In this document: positions 8,024-16,807 of the stretch, one piece after another
Position numbering within the stretch: position 1 is the first letter of the stretch
How the letters are laid out: each line of letters starts with the position of its first letter
DNA from: Nostoc foliaceum FACHB-393
GTDB taxonomy: Bacteria > Cyanobacteriota > Cyanobacteriia > Cyanobacteriales > Nostocaceae
Assembly: GCF_014698505.1 (NCBI RefSeq)
Contig: NZ_JACJTD010000044.1
Location: 1-57,864, forward strand
Reading direction: 5' to 3'
DNA length: 57,864 nt
Translations under genes and position numbers: made by a program
The notes under the pieces: model-generated
Told to the model about the DNA's origin: nothing
Seen by the model: the letters and a program-made list of their open reading frames with translations, nothing else
Database searches by the model: none

Positions 8024-9652
8024 ATGAGTAATGAGTTAACAAAGCAAATATTCTCTCTAATCAAACTTAACAATAAGCTGATAGCTGTCGAGTCTCCATT
8101 GCAAGAGAGGGTCAGGCTGCTCATCAATCTAGCCAGTGAATTCCAGCGCCTGGACATTAACTGTTACCTGTGGACGCTGGAAGATGATGCGCTACAGCAG
8201 TTATCTACTAATGAGGAGGGATTAAGTTTAAAAACTGTTAACCAGTATCAGGCGATCGCCAAGAATCGACGCGAACATTACTTTGAAATTCTGCGGTTTT
8301 GGAAAACTACTGATTTATCAGGAATCCTGATACTAGAAGGTATATTCCCCTGGCTGGGAGAGTCTACCACTGACCCCGATTTCTTTCTGACTTCCGAGTG
8401 GATTAAGTCAGCCCTCATTAACCTAAAGCTGTACAATTGCAATGCTAACAAAGCAGCGATTCTCTTAGGGTCAAACGCCACTGTGTCATCTGACATTGCC
8501 CCCGAAGTTCCGACAGTCATTCAACAACTGCCAGCTATAGAGGAAATAAGCAGTTATTTAGCCCAAGTATTACCGGATTACAGTCATAGCGATATTCATG
8601 CGACGGCGAACGTCTCAGTAGGCATGTACTTGGCAGACATTGACTATGGAATTAGACAGGCTATTGCAAATCATGAAATTACACCGGATGAGTTAGTAGA
8701 AAAACTGTCCACTTACAAAATCGAACTGTTTAAGCGAATTTATAATATTCAATTCCTTCAACCTCCAAGCACACCCATTGGTGGTTTAGAATTGATCCAG
8801 CAAGCGTTTAAAACTTATAAGCGCCTTCTATCCTCATTGGCTAAAGCTTACAATCTTCGTTTACCCAAGGGGATTTTATTAATCGGCCCACCGGGAACAG
8901 GAAAATCTTACTCGGCTAAAGCAAGTTCTGCACAATTGGGGCTACCTCTGATTATTTTGGAGTGGGGGAGTTTCCGCAGTTACGGTAATTTGGCTGAATA
9001 TAAGCTCAAGAATTTACTCGCACTCGTAGACCGAATTAACCGTGTAATCCTGTATTTGGACGACTTCGACAAAGGATTTTCTGGGGATGATGATTTATCC
9101 AAACGCCTAGCTGGTATGCTTTTGACCTGGATGCAAGAACGTACTAGTGAGGTTTTAATTATCGCTTCGGCTAACAATATTCAATGGCTACCACCAGAGC
9201 TAACTAGAAGTGGGCGCTTCGACGAGATTTTTAAGGTGGATTTACCCAATTATGGAGAACGGCACGAAATATTCAAGATTCACTTAGCCCGTTTCGATCC
9301 TCGTTTCCGCGATCGGGGCGATGGGTACAGCGAAGAAGAATGGAAAAGGTTACTCAAAGCCACGCAGCGATGTGTCGGTGCGGAGATTCAAGCCATTGTT
9401 GAACGTGCCGCCGTCTTTAGTTTCTGTGAAATGTTTGGTGATGATGTTGCACCAGCTAGCAAACTACCACCACTAGGAATTACATTGTCGGCATTGTTGG
9501 CAGCAAGGCAGAGTATGAATCCTCTGGCCATCCGCGAAGCTGACCGAGTTGAAAGTATGAGGAACATTGCGGCTTTGCATGGCCTTCCATCTAGTCCAAT
9601 TGATTCATCTATATATAGTCTCGGCAATGTTGATATTTTTGGTGAAACATGA
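8024..9652 (+). CDS. Ycf46-like AAA+ ATPase
   Basis: 542 residues. The N-terminal 200 residues resemble the Ycf46 substrate or regulatory region (NNKLIAVESPLQERVRLL start). The AAA+ core follows: Walker A GPPGTGKS (about 288-295), Walker B VILYLDDFDK (about 341-350, DD instead of the usual DE), sensor-1 region IIASANNI and an arginine finger RSGRFD. Known: Ycf46 is a plastid/cyanobacterial AAA+ protein with a proposed role in inorganic-carbon regulation. Here it sits between the relaxase and the T4SS and is coupled by a 4-base overlap to the DUF192 gene, so a conjugation-related remodelling job is likelier. The changed Walker B could slow hydrolysis. Specific substrate unknown. Confidence 0.75.
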   Translation: MSNELTKQIFSLIKLNNKLIAVESPLQERVRLLINLASEFQRLDINCYLWTLEDDALQQLSTNEEGLSLKTVNQYQAIAKNRREHYFEILRFWKTTDLSGILILEGIFPWLGESTTDPDFFLTSEWIKSALINLKLYNCNANKAAILLGSNATVSSDIAPEVPTVIQQLPAIEEISSYLAQVLPDYSHSDIHATANVSVGMYLADIDYGIRQAIANHEITPDELVEKLSTYKIELFKRIYNIQFLQPPSTPIGGLELIQQAFKTYKRLLSSLAKAYNLRLPKGILLIGPPGTGKSYSAKASSAQLGLPLIILEWGSFRSYGNLAEYKLKNLLALVDRINRVILYLDDFDKGFSGDDDLSKRLAGMLLTWMQERTSEVLIIASANNIQWLPPELTRSGRFDEIFKVDLPNYGERHEIFKIHLARFDPRFRDRGDGYSEEEWKRLLKATQRCVGAEIQAIVERAAVFSFCEMFGDDVAPASKLPPLGITLSALLAARQSMNPLAIREADRVESMRNIAALHGLPSSPIDSSIYSLGNVDIFGET

Positions 9653-10164
9653 AAACTTTAAAAATTAATTCCGAAAAGGATTTATACGCTGCTTTCAAGT
9701 TACTGAACATACTAGGCCCTGTTGCTGGAGTATCAATTATCATTGGCACTGTGGCGATTGGTTACGTCCAAACTCGTCCCCAGGATTTACCAGTTACGCA
9801 CATTCTCACGAAAGGCAATCGCACATTTAAGCTCTCAGTCGCCTCTACATCAGAGCAATTAGAGAAAGGGCTGAAATTTCGAGCATCCTTAAACGGTTCG
9901 CGCGGAATGTTATTCAACCTGGGAGGAGAAATTTACAACGTGCCTTTCTGGATGTACAAGGTAAATTTTCCATTAGACATCTTTTATCTTAAGGACAATG
10001 TGGTGACAACTGCGGTTTACAATGCCCAACCGTGTTACAAAACCCCTTGCCCTATCTACAAGGGGAAAGTTGCCAATCAAGTGCTAGAGCTAGCAACAGG
10101 CGCTGCCAATATCAAGGTTGGCGACAGGCTTAACATCCAACCGTTATCATCAGCCAAAGAATGA
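9649..10164 (+). CDS. DUF192 family exported/anchored protein
   Basis: 171 residues. One N-terminal membrane span at about 20-42 (ILGPVAGVSIIIGTVAIGYV) is followed by the DUF192 domain: GLKFRASLNGSRGMLF, PFWMYKVNFPLDIFYL (the W-x-x-x-V-x-F-PLDI signature) and QVLELATGAANIKVGDRL at the C-terminus. Known DUF192 proteins are small beta-barrel secreted proteins of unknown activity. The ATGA overlap with the ATPase gene indicates coupled translation. Two extra cysteines (CYKTPC) could form a disulfide outside the membrane. Confidence 0.8.
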   Translation: MKTLKINSEKDLYAAFKLLNILGPVAGVSIIIGTVAIGYVQTRPQDLPVTHILTKGNRTFKLSVASTSEQLEKGLKFRASLNGSRGMLFNLGGEIYNVPFWMYKVNFPLDIFYLKDNVVTTAVYNAQPCYKTPCPIYKGKVANQVLELATGAANIKVGDRLNIQPLSSAKE

Positions 10165-10228
10165 TATCAATTGCGATCAGGCTGTCATGGCAATTTGCCA
10201 AAAACGTATGTATTAGGGAGAACCAATA

Positions 10229-10327
10229 AATAAATCAGCCCAGCCGTCGCTTTCGCCTTGAGGGCGAAAGCGCCTAGATATCTCGGTTTTGCCAAAAATA
10301 TTATTGATACGGCTGGGCTGATTTATT
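10229..10327. repeat. 19-bp perfect inverted repeat with nested hairpin
   Basis: Left arm 10229-10247 and right arm 10309-10327 are perfect inverted copies (both contain AATCAGCCCAGCC or its complement). Between them a second stem, CGCTTTCGCC (10248-10257) with GGCGAAAGCG (10263-10272), has a 5-base loop. No target duplication was found at the ends. It may be a MITE remnant, a structured RNA or a bidirectional terminator after the DUF192 gene. The rest of 10165-10632 holds an AATTATTTA hairpin (10419-10442) and the regulatory element at 10528. Confidence 0.6.
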
Positions 10328-10527
10328 CTTGGCAAGTGCCTTGCATTAAACAGGCTTTAACACACAAAACCAAGCAAAAGTCAATCTCCACATTTCTACC
10401 TTACTGAGCTAATTACAAAATTATTTATACTAATAAATAATTGCAGGGATTATATGTCAAGCAAAAAGCTTGCTAACAATATAATTGATTTCTAAATACT
10501 TAGAGAATGAATGTTAGCAATATTATA

Positions 10528-10565
10528 CTAGTACTTTTGTGCTATTTTTTTTTAGTACTAAAGTG
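10528..10565 (+). promoter_or_regulatory. Shared GTAC hairpin element, copy 3, before T4SS operon
   Basis: ACTAGTAC, T-rich spacer, then TAGTACTAAAGT. It matches the 3' half of copies 1 and 2 and lies 68 bp upstream of the pilin start, in the same orientation. An upstream in-frame start at 10507 would place the element inside the coding region, but the strong ribosome site at 10633 argues against this. Confidence 0.5.
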
Positions 10566-10632
10566 TCTCCATCTTGAAGCTGACTTATTTAAGAATGTGC
10601 GTATTCCTCATCCAATCGTTCAGGAGAACGAG

Positions 10633-11226
10633 ATGCGTACTGACTACGAATATCTAGAAAGTTTTTCCGCTTCGGCAACGGCAACCCTCTCACCTTCTCC
10701 AAAGAATGACAGGGCGACAAAAAGCACACTTACACTCATGGGTGTGACTGGTGTGTTGATGATAGCAGAGATGTCCGTCCACAATATATTGATGGGTGGA
10801 TTTATGATTGCGTCCGCCATCGTCATTGCCTTGCCGAAACAGTCACAAGCATTATTTACTAACTTCGACAAAGTACAACGAAAGTATGGAGTTAATCTCT
10901 ATGCTGTATTGTTTGCGCTGTTAGCAGTAATTTGCCTAATTGATTTTGCGGCGGCTCCAGCTAATGCTCAGTTCTTCAATAATGCTCAAACTTGGATGAC
11001 CACCACTTTTGGTAATGCCGGCAATGGACAAACAGCAGCAGTTATCGCGCTTTTTTTCAATGTATTAAGAGCTTTATTCCTATTATATGTTGGGATCAGT
11101 CTAGTTCGGATTATTCAATCTGCCCGGAATGATGAAGACTGGCAGACGTTAGCAAGAACTCCATTAATCATAGTTATGGCAGTTTTTGTTGGAGATTTAA
11201 TTACTGGTTTGATTGTTCAGGTTTAG
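10633..11226 (+). CDS. virB2: VirB2-like prepilin
   Basis: Start chosen at 10633 (ribosome site AGGAG 8 bases upstream); an ATG at 10507 is in frame but has none. 197 residues with a long leader. Seen: membrane spans at about 31-67 and 88-105, a signal-peptidase-like site ANA|QF at 112/113, then an 85-residue mature part with two hydrophobic segments (about 134-160 and 176-195). A two-span mature protein of this size is the VirB2/TraA pilin pattern, and it is first in the T4SS operon. A hairpin downstream (11242-11289) may cut read-through so that pilin is made in excess. Sequence is too diverged for a subfamily call. Confidence 0.65.
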   Translation: MRTDYEYLESFSASATATLSPSPKNDRATKSTLTLMGVTGVLMIAEMSVHNILMGGFMIASAIVIALPKQSQALFTNFDKVQRKYGVNLYAVLFALLAVICLIDFAAAPANAQFFNNAQTWMTTTFGNAGNGQTAAVIALFFNVLRALFLLYVGISLVRIIQSARNDEDWQTLARTPLIIVMAVFVGDLITGLIVQV

Positions 11227-11241
11227 TAAGAAAGCTTTTTA

Positions 11242-11289
11242 AGTTATCAGTTATTGATAAATACGTATTTGAATTAATAGCTGATAACT
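11242..11289 (+). terminator. Possible attenuator hairpin between pilin and VirB3 genes
   Basis: AGTTATCAG (11242-11250) pairs with CTGATAACT (11281-11289) around a 30-base A/T-rich loop. No clear T-run follows, so it would be a weak terminator or an mRNA 3'-end stabiliser. Such sites commonly lift pilin levels over later genes in T4SS operons. Confidence 0.35.
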
Positions 11290-11309
11290 CTTGATTAAAT
11301 TCAGTAAAT

Positions 11310-11633
11310 ATGTCAAATAAACATGATTTTCGGACAGTAAATCGGATTTTAGGAGAAAGACCAAGACTAGGGCCATTCCCTGCCGATCAAATATTTGCCT
11401 GGACATTAATAGCAGTAGTCAATGTTTTTCTGTTCAATTATCTACTGAAAACAAGTTGGCTAGGTACTAGCTTAAGTATTGCTTGGGGATGGGCAACATG
11501 GTGGACAATTTCTACAAACAAAGACTTTTTCGGTAAGTTCGTCAGCGTCCCTCGAATTAGTAGGGGATATATGAGATTTCAATCAATACAACAGAAGTCA
11601 GAGGTCGGAAGTCGTCAGAGAAATAAGTTCTAA
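11310..11633 (+). CDS. VirB3-like membrane protein
   Basis: 107 residues. Seen: a short cytoplasmic N-terminus and two closely spaced spans (about 28-45 and 49-68), then a basic C-terminal tail. VirB3/TraL proteins have this size and topology and lie directly before VirB4, as here. The last 12 residues look like unrelated readthrough of a repeat-like sequence. The call rests on topology and position. Confidence 0.6.
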   Translation: MSNKHDFRTVNRILGERPRLGPFPADQIFAWTLIAVVNVFLFNYLLKTSWLGTSLSIAWGWATWWTISTNKDFFGKFVSVPRISRGYMRFQSIQQKSEVGSRQRNKF

Positions 11634-11672
11634 GTTCTGAGTTTTAGTGAGATTTCATTTATTGGTAAAGTT

Positions 11673-14492
11673 ATGCCAAAATCTTCTAATAAGGCTAAAG
11701 ATAAATTAGGTAAAGTCATATTAGAAAAGGAGCAGATTAGTGTTGTCAAAATGCTCACTCCCTTTGAAGATATTATCCATTTAGGGGGGATTTGCGACCT
11801 CAACTTAGGAGGTAGGCAGGGCGTAGGCGCATTAATTCTCAAAAAAGGTGAAAATATTCAAATCAAATTCTGCTTTGATTGTTTAGGGATTCATCCGAAT
11901 TTGGAATCATCGCAAATGCTGCCGATCTTTGAGGGCATAGAAGCGGGGTTAAAAGAAATTCCCGAAGGCGAAAGTCTCACAATACACTTAGGGTCTTTTA
12001 CCTCGGATTATTATAGGCAAAAGGAACTATCTTCTTTAGAGTCAACTTGCTCTCAAGATCCATTAAAGCTATTGATTCGCAGTGAAAGATTGCGAGTTAA
12101 AGAATTAACTCAAAGTGGCACTAGAAAGAATAAGTTTCTCCGGCTATGGTGTACATACACTGTTATTTCTGATAATGAACGCTCTCATGATTTTATCGAA
12201 TCGGTTATCAGAAAATTAGAAAAAGGTTGGTTTTCTTTTACTGGAGAAATTCATGCCCATAACAATACTAGAATTGAAAATATCCTCCAAAATTCCTTTA
12301 GCAATGGTTTTTTGCAATGGTCAGCCATACTAAGTAGTAAAATGAAACTTGGGATTAGGGTGCTGAGTGCCCAAGAAATATGGGAAATGATTTGGCAGCA
12401 ATTCAATCTGTCATCGCCACCAGCAATTCCTAATCCTTTAAAGATAGATTCTGCCAATGGACTAGTAGAAACTCAAACTAGTGATTTTCATATCCGCCAC
12501 CATCTGTTAGAGAATGAGCTATCTGTGCCATTCTTTGATAGGAAATGGATAAGACTACAAAATAAATATGTTGGGGCGCTTAACTTCAGCCAAAAACCAG
12601 GGGGATGGTATGACGAACAAGCCCAACTGCGATATCTATGGGAATTAATCTCTAGAGATAGTATTTCTGATACAGAGGTTATTTGTCAGCTAACGAAGGC
12701 AAATCAAGCTATTTCTAAAACAAATCTTCAACGCATTACCAAGCAATCAATTACCAGCACTTCTTTATCTACAGATAAAGGAAATATTGATGTCAAATCG
12801 GGGATGAATATTGAAGAAGCGGTAGAGGCGCAGAAGACAATATATAAAGGTAGTGTAGTAGTGCATACCGCAGTTGCTTTTCTCGTCCACCGTCCAACCC
12901 CACGGGAATTAGACGAAGCTTGCCGATATCTTGCCAGCTATTTCTTGCGTCCGGCGGTAGTTGACCGAGAAATAGAATACGCTTGGAAGACATGGTTGCA
13001 GTGTTGTCCATTTGTTTGGGAACCACTGTTAACCAAGCCTTTTAACCGCCGACTGCCATATTTTAGTTCGGAAGCACCAGGGCTGATGCCGTTGATTCGC
13101 ACAGCCACAGGCGATCGCAGTGGGTTTGAGTTGATTGCAGAAGAAGGCGGCACACCAGTACATTTAGACTTGTACCAAAACCACAAAAATTTGGCAGTCT
13201 TCGGCGCAACTCGTTCAGGTAAATCTGTGCTGGTGGCAGGTATTCTTACCCCGGCACTTGCACAAGATATTCCGGTAGTGGCACTAGACTATCCCAAGCC
13301 AGACGGAACATCCACTTTTACCGACTACACCAATCTGCTGGGTGAAGATGGGGCATACTTTGACATCTCCAAAGAATCAAACAATCTTTTTGAACTTCCT
13401 GATTTGCGCTCTCTGGATGCAGAACTGAGAAATGAGCGATTGAACGATTTTAAGGAATTTCTCAAATCAGTGCTGATGACAATGGTGATGGGGACGAGCA
13501 TGATTGGTGTCAGCCCAACTATTACCACCAATATTGAGTCAATCATTGCTTTAGCTTTGAAAACATTTTTTAATGATGATGAAATTAAATTGCGCTACAA
13601 GCTAGCAATACAAAATGGATTTGGAACTCAATATTGGAACGAAACTCCGACGCTCAAAGATTTTTATAATTTTTGTTCTCCAGCTTTCATACAATTAGAT
13701 TCTATTGCTAGTAAGAGTCAAGAGATTTCTGAAGCCTTAGAGCAAATCAGGCTGAGAATAAATTATTGGTTGAGTACCAGGGTCGGGCAATCCATCTCAC
13801 GCCCATCCAGTTTTAGAACTAATGCCAAATTGTTAGTATTCGCTTTACGTAATTTATCGAGTGAAGCTGATGCTGCCATACTCGCTCTCAGTGCCTATGC
13901 AGCTGCATTACGTCGTGCATTATCATCAAAAGCTTCGATCTTCTTCCTTGATGAAGCGCCAATTTTATTTCAATTCGATGCGATCGCGGAGTTGATTGGG
14001 CGATTGTGTGCCAATGGTGCTAAGTCCGGTATCCGCGTCATCATCTCTGCCCAAGAACCAGAGACTATATATCAGAGCAAAGCTGCACAGAAGATATTTG
14101 CCAATATCACTACACGTTTAGTAGGCAGGATTCAATCATCAGCCGTTGACCCGTTCATTGTTCGCTTTAAATATCCAACTGAAATCATCAGGATCAATAG
14201 TACGGAAGCTTTTTATCCAAAAAAGTCGGGCATTTACTCTCAGTGGCTGCTTGATGATAATGGCAAGCTGACTTTCTGCCGCTATTATCCCGCCTACTGT
14301 TTATTAGCCTCAGTTGCTAATAATCCAAACGAGCAAGAATTACGCAGTTTGTTTCTCAAACACTATCAAGATAATCCTCTGCTTGGGCTAGTCAAATTTA
14401 GTGAGGATTATATCAGAATGATTCGGGGGGAAGAGTTATCAGAATTAGCGAAGAATTTACTCTCAAAATCATGCACAAAGCGAGTAGCTTAA
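11673..14492 (+). CDS. virB4: VirB4/TraC-family T4SS ATPase
   Basis: 939 residues. It powers pilus assembly and substrate transfer from the cytoplasmic face of the T4SS. Seen: an N-terminal half of about 500 residues typical of VirB4 (with PFFDRKW and FNRRLPYFSSEAPGL near 430-460), Walker A GATRSGKS at about 511-518, Walker B IFFLDEAP at about 755-762, and a later conserved ISAQEP region. It follows the VirB3-like gene by 39 bases and is followed by the next gene after one base. The family's ATPase motifs are intact. Confidence 0.9.
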   Translation: MPKSSNKAKDKLGKVILEKEQISVVKMLTPFEDIIHLGGICDLNLGGRQGVGALILKKGENIQIKFCFDCLGIHPNLESSQMLPIFEGIEAGLKEIPEGESLTIHLGSFTSDYYRQKELSSLESTCSQDPLKLLIRSERLRVKELTQSGTRKNKFLRLWCTYTVISDNERSHDFIESVIRKLEKGWFSFTGEIHAHNNTRIENILQNSFSNGFLQWSAILSSKMKLGIRVLSAQEIWEMIWQQFNLSSPPAIPNPLKIDSANGLVETQTSDFHIRHHLLENELSVPFFDRKWIRLQNKYVGALNFSQKPGGWYDEQAQLRYLWELISRDSISDTEVICQLTKANQAISKTNLQRITKQSITSTSLSTDKGNIDVKSGMNIEEAVEAQKTIYKGSVVVHTAVAFLVHRPTPRELDEACRYLASYFLRPAVVDREIEYAWKTWLQCCPFVWEPLLTKPFNRRLPYFSSEAPGLMPLIRTATGDRSGFELIAEEGGTPVHLDLYQNHKNLAVFGATRSGKSVLVAGILTPALAQDIPVVALDYPKPDGTSTFTDYTNLLGEDGAYFDISKESNNLFELPDLRSLDAELRNERLNDFKEFLKSVLMTMVMGTSMIGVSPTITTNIESIIALALKTFFNDDEIKLRYKLAIQNGFGTQYWNETPTLKDFYNFCSPAFIQLDSIASKSQEISEALEQIRLRINYWLSTRVGQSISRPSSFRTNAKLLVFALRNLSSEADAAILALSAYAAALRRALSSKASIFFLDEAPILFQFDAIAELIGRLCANGAKSGIRVIISAQEPETIYQSKAAQKIFANITTRLVGRIQSSAVDPFIVRFKYPTEIIRINSTEAFYPKKSGIYSQWLLDDNGKLTFCRYYPAYCLLASVANNPNEQELRSLFLKHYQDNPLLGLVKFSEDYIRMIRGEELSELAKNLLSKSCTKRVA

Positions 14493-14493
14493 T

Positions 14494-15201
14494 ATGAAAA
14501 AACGGACAATTGGGGTAATACTTTCTGCTACAGTTGGCAGTTTATTGATAGCTGCACCTAGCTATGGTTTCAGTATCAACGATTTTATCAATTCATTGGT
14601 TTCGGATCTTCAAAGTGAGGTTGGTGAAATTCAAACCTGGGCTAGGGATGAGATTAACAGTGCTTGGGCTGACATCAAAGAAAACGCTAATGCTGCAATT
14701 GATAGTTCTATTGGACAATTGGGTGCGCCTGACCCAATCGCTTCGGCTGAACAATTGAAAAATACGCTCAAGGATGATTATTCTTATCCTGTCGCCCAAG
14801 AAAAAGCTCAGGAGCTAGAGCGTGAACTGACGCTTGGTTCGATTGCCAGCGTGATTGGAAAAAAAGGACAGCAGCAAACTCAAGAAAAAATTGATACTAC
14901 TGCACAAATTGCCCAGCAAGCAAAAGATATTTCTGATGAGGCGCAGAATATGGATGCCTCTCAAAACGTTCTCAAAGCGATCGCTGCTCAGAACGGTTTA
15001 ATTGTGTCGATGTTAGCAGAACAACGTACTGATTCGCTGTTAGCCCGACAGGATAATGCATACTCTAACCTGATGCTGACGCAAGTGGCAGATCATCTTG
15101 ACTCCCAACGGAAAAAGGAGAACTCCCAAGAAGCTGGCAGATTGTCTCTACTACATGAAGTCGTATTTAATGCACGGCTAGATCCTACTTCTGCTGACTG
15201 A
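14494..15201 (+). CDS. Secreted coiled-coil protein, VirB5/TrbJ-like
   Basis: 235 residues. Signal peptide MKKRTIGVILSATVGSLLIAAPSYG, then a long helical, Gln/Ala-rich body (about 95-220) with no cysteines. VirB5/TrbJ pilus-tip proteins have this architecture and lie between VirB4 and VirB6, as here. No direct sequence motif is diagnostic, so the assignment is by position and shape. Confidence 0.5.
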   Translation: MKKRTIGVILSATVGSLLIAAPSYGFSINDFINSLVSDLQSEVGEIQTWARDEINSAWADIKENANAAIDSSIGQLGAPDPIASAEQLKNTLKDDYSYPVAQEKAQELERELTLGSIASVIGKKGQQQTQEKIDTTAQIAQQAKDISDEAQNMDASQNVLKAIAAQNGLIVSMLAEQRTDSLLARQDNAYSNLMLTQVADHLDSQRKKENSQEAGRLSLLHEVVFNARLDPTSAD

Positions 15202-15220
15202 TGTAGCGTTCAACTAGAAA

Positions 15221-15470
15221 GGCAGAGGGCAGCTATGCTGGAGTTTCAGTTGGAATACTGTTTTGCGCTAAAGCCCGTGCCCAGAGGGAACAGGGGTCTG
15301 AGTCCCCCACCCTACTGGTTCGTAGTTGCTTTATGCCGGGGAACCCGTCTACCGCACTGCTCACCATAATCTCGGATTTGGTGGCCAAGAATTGAGCGGG
15401 GTTAAAGCCTCGTTCAAATTCTGACGCTCGCGGACTCGCTAACGCTTCGCTATCCCTTCTGCCCTCTGCC
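15221..15470. repeat. Intergenic inverted-repeat segment
   Basis: GGCAGAGGGCAG (15221-15232) and CTGCCCTCTGCC (15459-15470) form perfect 12-base inverted ends around a 226-base GC-richer segment with no convincing gene. It splits the T4SS operon between the VirB5-like and VirB6 genes. Similar GAGGCAG/CTGCCTC pairs occur at 35720-35915. It looks like a small inserted cyanobacterial repeat; flanking duplications were not found. Confidence 0.5.
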
Positions 15471-15534
15471 CTCAGCAAGAACTGCCTTCTTTACATATCT
15501 TTCAAAATTACTGTATTGAGCAAGGATTCAAATC

Positions 15535-16635
15535 ATGTTTTTACTAGCGCAATTAGATGGTGGCGATTTAGCTGATTTAGCAAAAGAAAATGCAGCTTCA
15601 ATAGCGCAAGGATTTGATGAGCTTTGGAACGAAACTATTACAGGTGGTGTTTATTCAGCAATTTGTACAGTCGGAGCTTTATTCGCTATAGCAACACTAA
15701 CTTTCTTCGTCGTTGAATGGACAAAAAAAATGATGGCGGGGGAAGAACAAAGAGCTTATACTGATTTTATTTGGCCGTTAATAGTAATTCTTTTGCTCAG
15801 TAATAAGGGGGATGTACTAGGAAAGTCAACTTTGGGGATTAGAAACTATATTAATAATGTAAATAATATAGTTCTTAGCGAAGCGGCGGCAGGAATCGAT
15901 CTCAAGCAAGCGTATGAAAGTGCATTGGGAACTGAAGCAGCACGTAGCGCTATTGGTATTGCTGTAAATAAATGTAGAAATTCATCTTTAAGTCAACAAG
16001 AAGAAATCAACTGTTTGAATCAAGCTAAAGAAGATTTAACCAAAAAATATCCAGATAAGTTTAACAAAAATAATGGGGCTTTTTCTTGGTTTGTAGATGC
16101 AATTGATGGCGCTATCGATGCTTTTAATGATGTGAAAGATGGTAAAGCAAATGGAATTGATTTAATTTTATCTCCCATTAATGCTTTTGTCGGGTCTGCT
16201 GTTACTGACATAGTTACGATAATTTTAGTCGGAATGAATGGGGCTTACCAATGGGGAATTGAATTGACTATGCTCGTAACAGCGCTGCTGGGGCCTATAG
16301 CTGTTGGTGGTTCTCTGCTACCTTACGGAGCTAAATCAATCTACAGTTGGTTAGTCGGATATTTCAGTATAGGTTTTGGCAAGCTCTGCTTCAATATCAT
16401 TGTTGGTTTCGCCGGGCAATTAGTCGCTGATTCTAAATCTTATCAGCCAATGTTCTTCCTATTTACAATTGGTATAATTGCGCCATTCTTAGCTACAGGT
16501 TTAGCAGCTGGTGGTGGCGTTTCTGTTTTACTTCAAATTAATAAAGCTACTGAAACTTATAGTGGAATTGCTATTGAGGTTGCTAAAGGTGTTGCTACTA
16601 AAGGTGGTAGTTTAGTCGGAAAATTAGCTAAATGA
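15535..16635 (+). CDS. virB6: VirB6/TrbL-like polytopic membrane protein
   Basis: 366 residues. Seen: a short N-terminus, a span at about 40-65, a large loop with paired cysteines (about 148-162) at about 90-225, then at least four spans (about 226-340). This long-loop, C-terminal-cluster topology is that of VirB6/TrbL, the inner-membrane channel component. It lies between the VirB5-like and VirB8 genes in canonical order. Confidence 0.7.
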   Translation: MFLLAQLDGGDLADLAKENAASIAQGFDELWNETITGGVYSAICTVGALFAIATLTFFVVEWTKKMMAGEEQRAYTDFIWPLIVILLLSNKGDVLGKSTLGIRNYINNVNNIVLSEAAAGIDLKQAYESALGTEAARSAIGIAVNKCRNSSLSQQEEINCLNQAKEDLTKKYPDKFNKNNGAFSWFVDAIDGAIDAFNDVKDGKANGIDLILSPINAFVGSAVTDIVTIILVGMNGAYQWGIELTMLVTALLGPIAVGGSLLPYGAKSIYSWLVGYFSIGFGKLCFNIIVGFAGQLVADSKSYQPMFFLFTIGIIAPFLATGLAAGGGVSVLLQINKATETYSGIAIEVAKGVATKGGSLVGKLAK

Positions 16636-16742
16636 CACGTAAGAATTCAGCACGGGCTAAACGCCCCGCTATCCATGTACAGGATTCAGAAACCAGAATT
16701 TAAAAGCAATGAGCGGATAACTCTTCTATTGATTGAAAAGAA

Positions 16743-16797
16743 TTCAATCTTATTCTCCAGCATTCTGACTCCTGAATCCTGACTCCTGACTCCTGAC
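16743..16797. repeat. STRR-like heptamer tract
   Basis: Repeats of the type GACTCCT (GACTCCTGAATCCTGACTCCTG ... shortened) fill the spacer before the VirB8 gene. This is the short tandemly repeated repetitive class common in Nostoc intergenic DNA. A related tract with the reverse orientation lies at 33207-33240. Confidence 0.55.
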
Positions 16798-16807
16798 AAT
16801 AACACCT

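Noticed and set aside
15233..15478. 81-codon minus-strand open frame inside the T4SS operon
   Set aside because: Coincides with the inserted inverted-repeat segment and opposes the operon.
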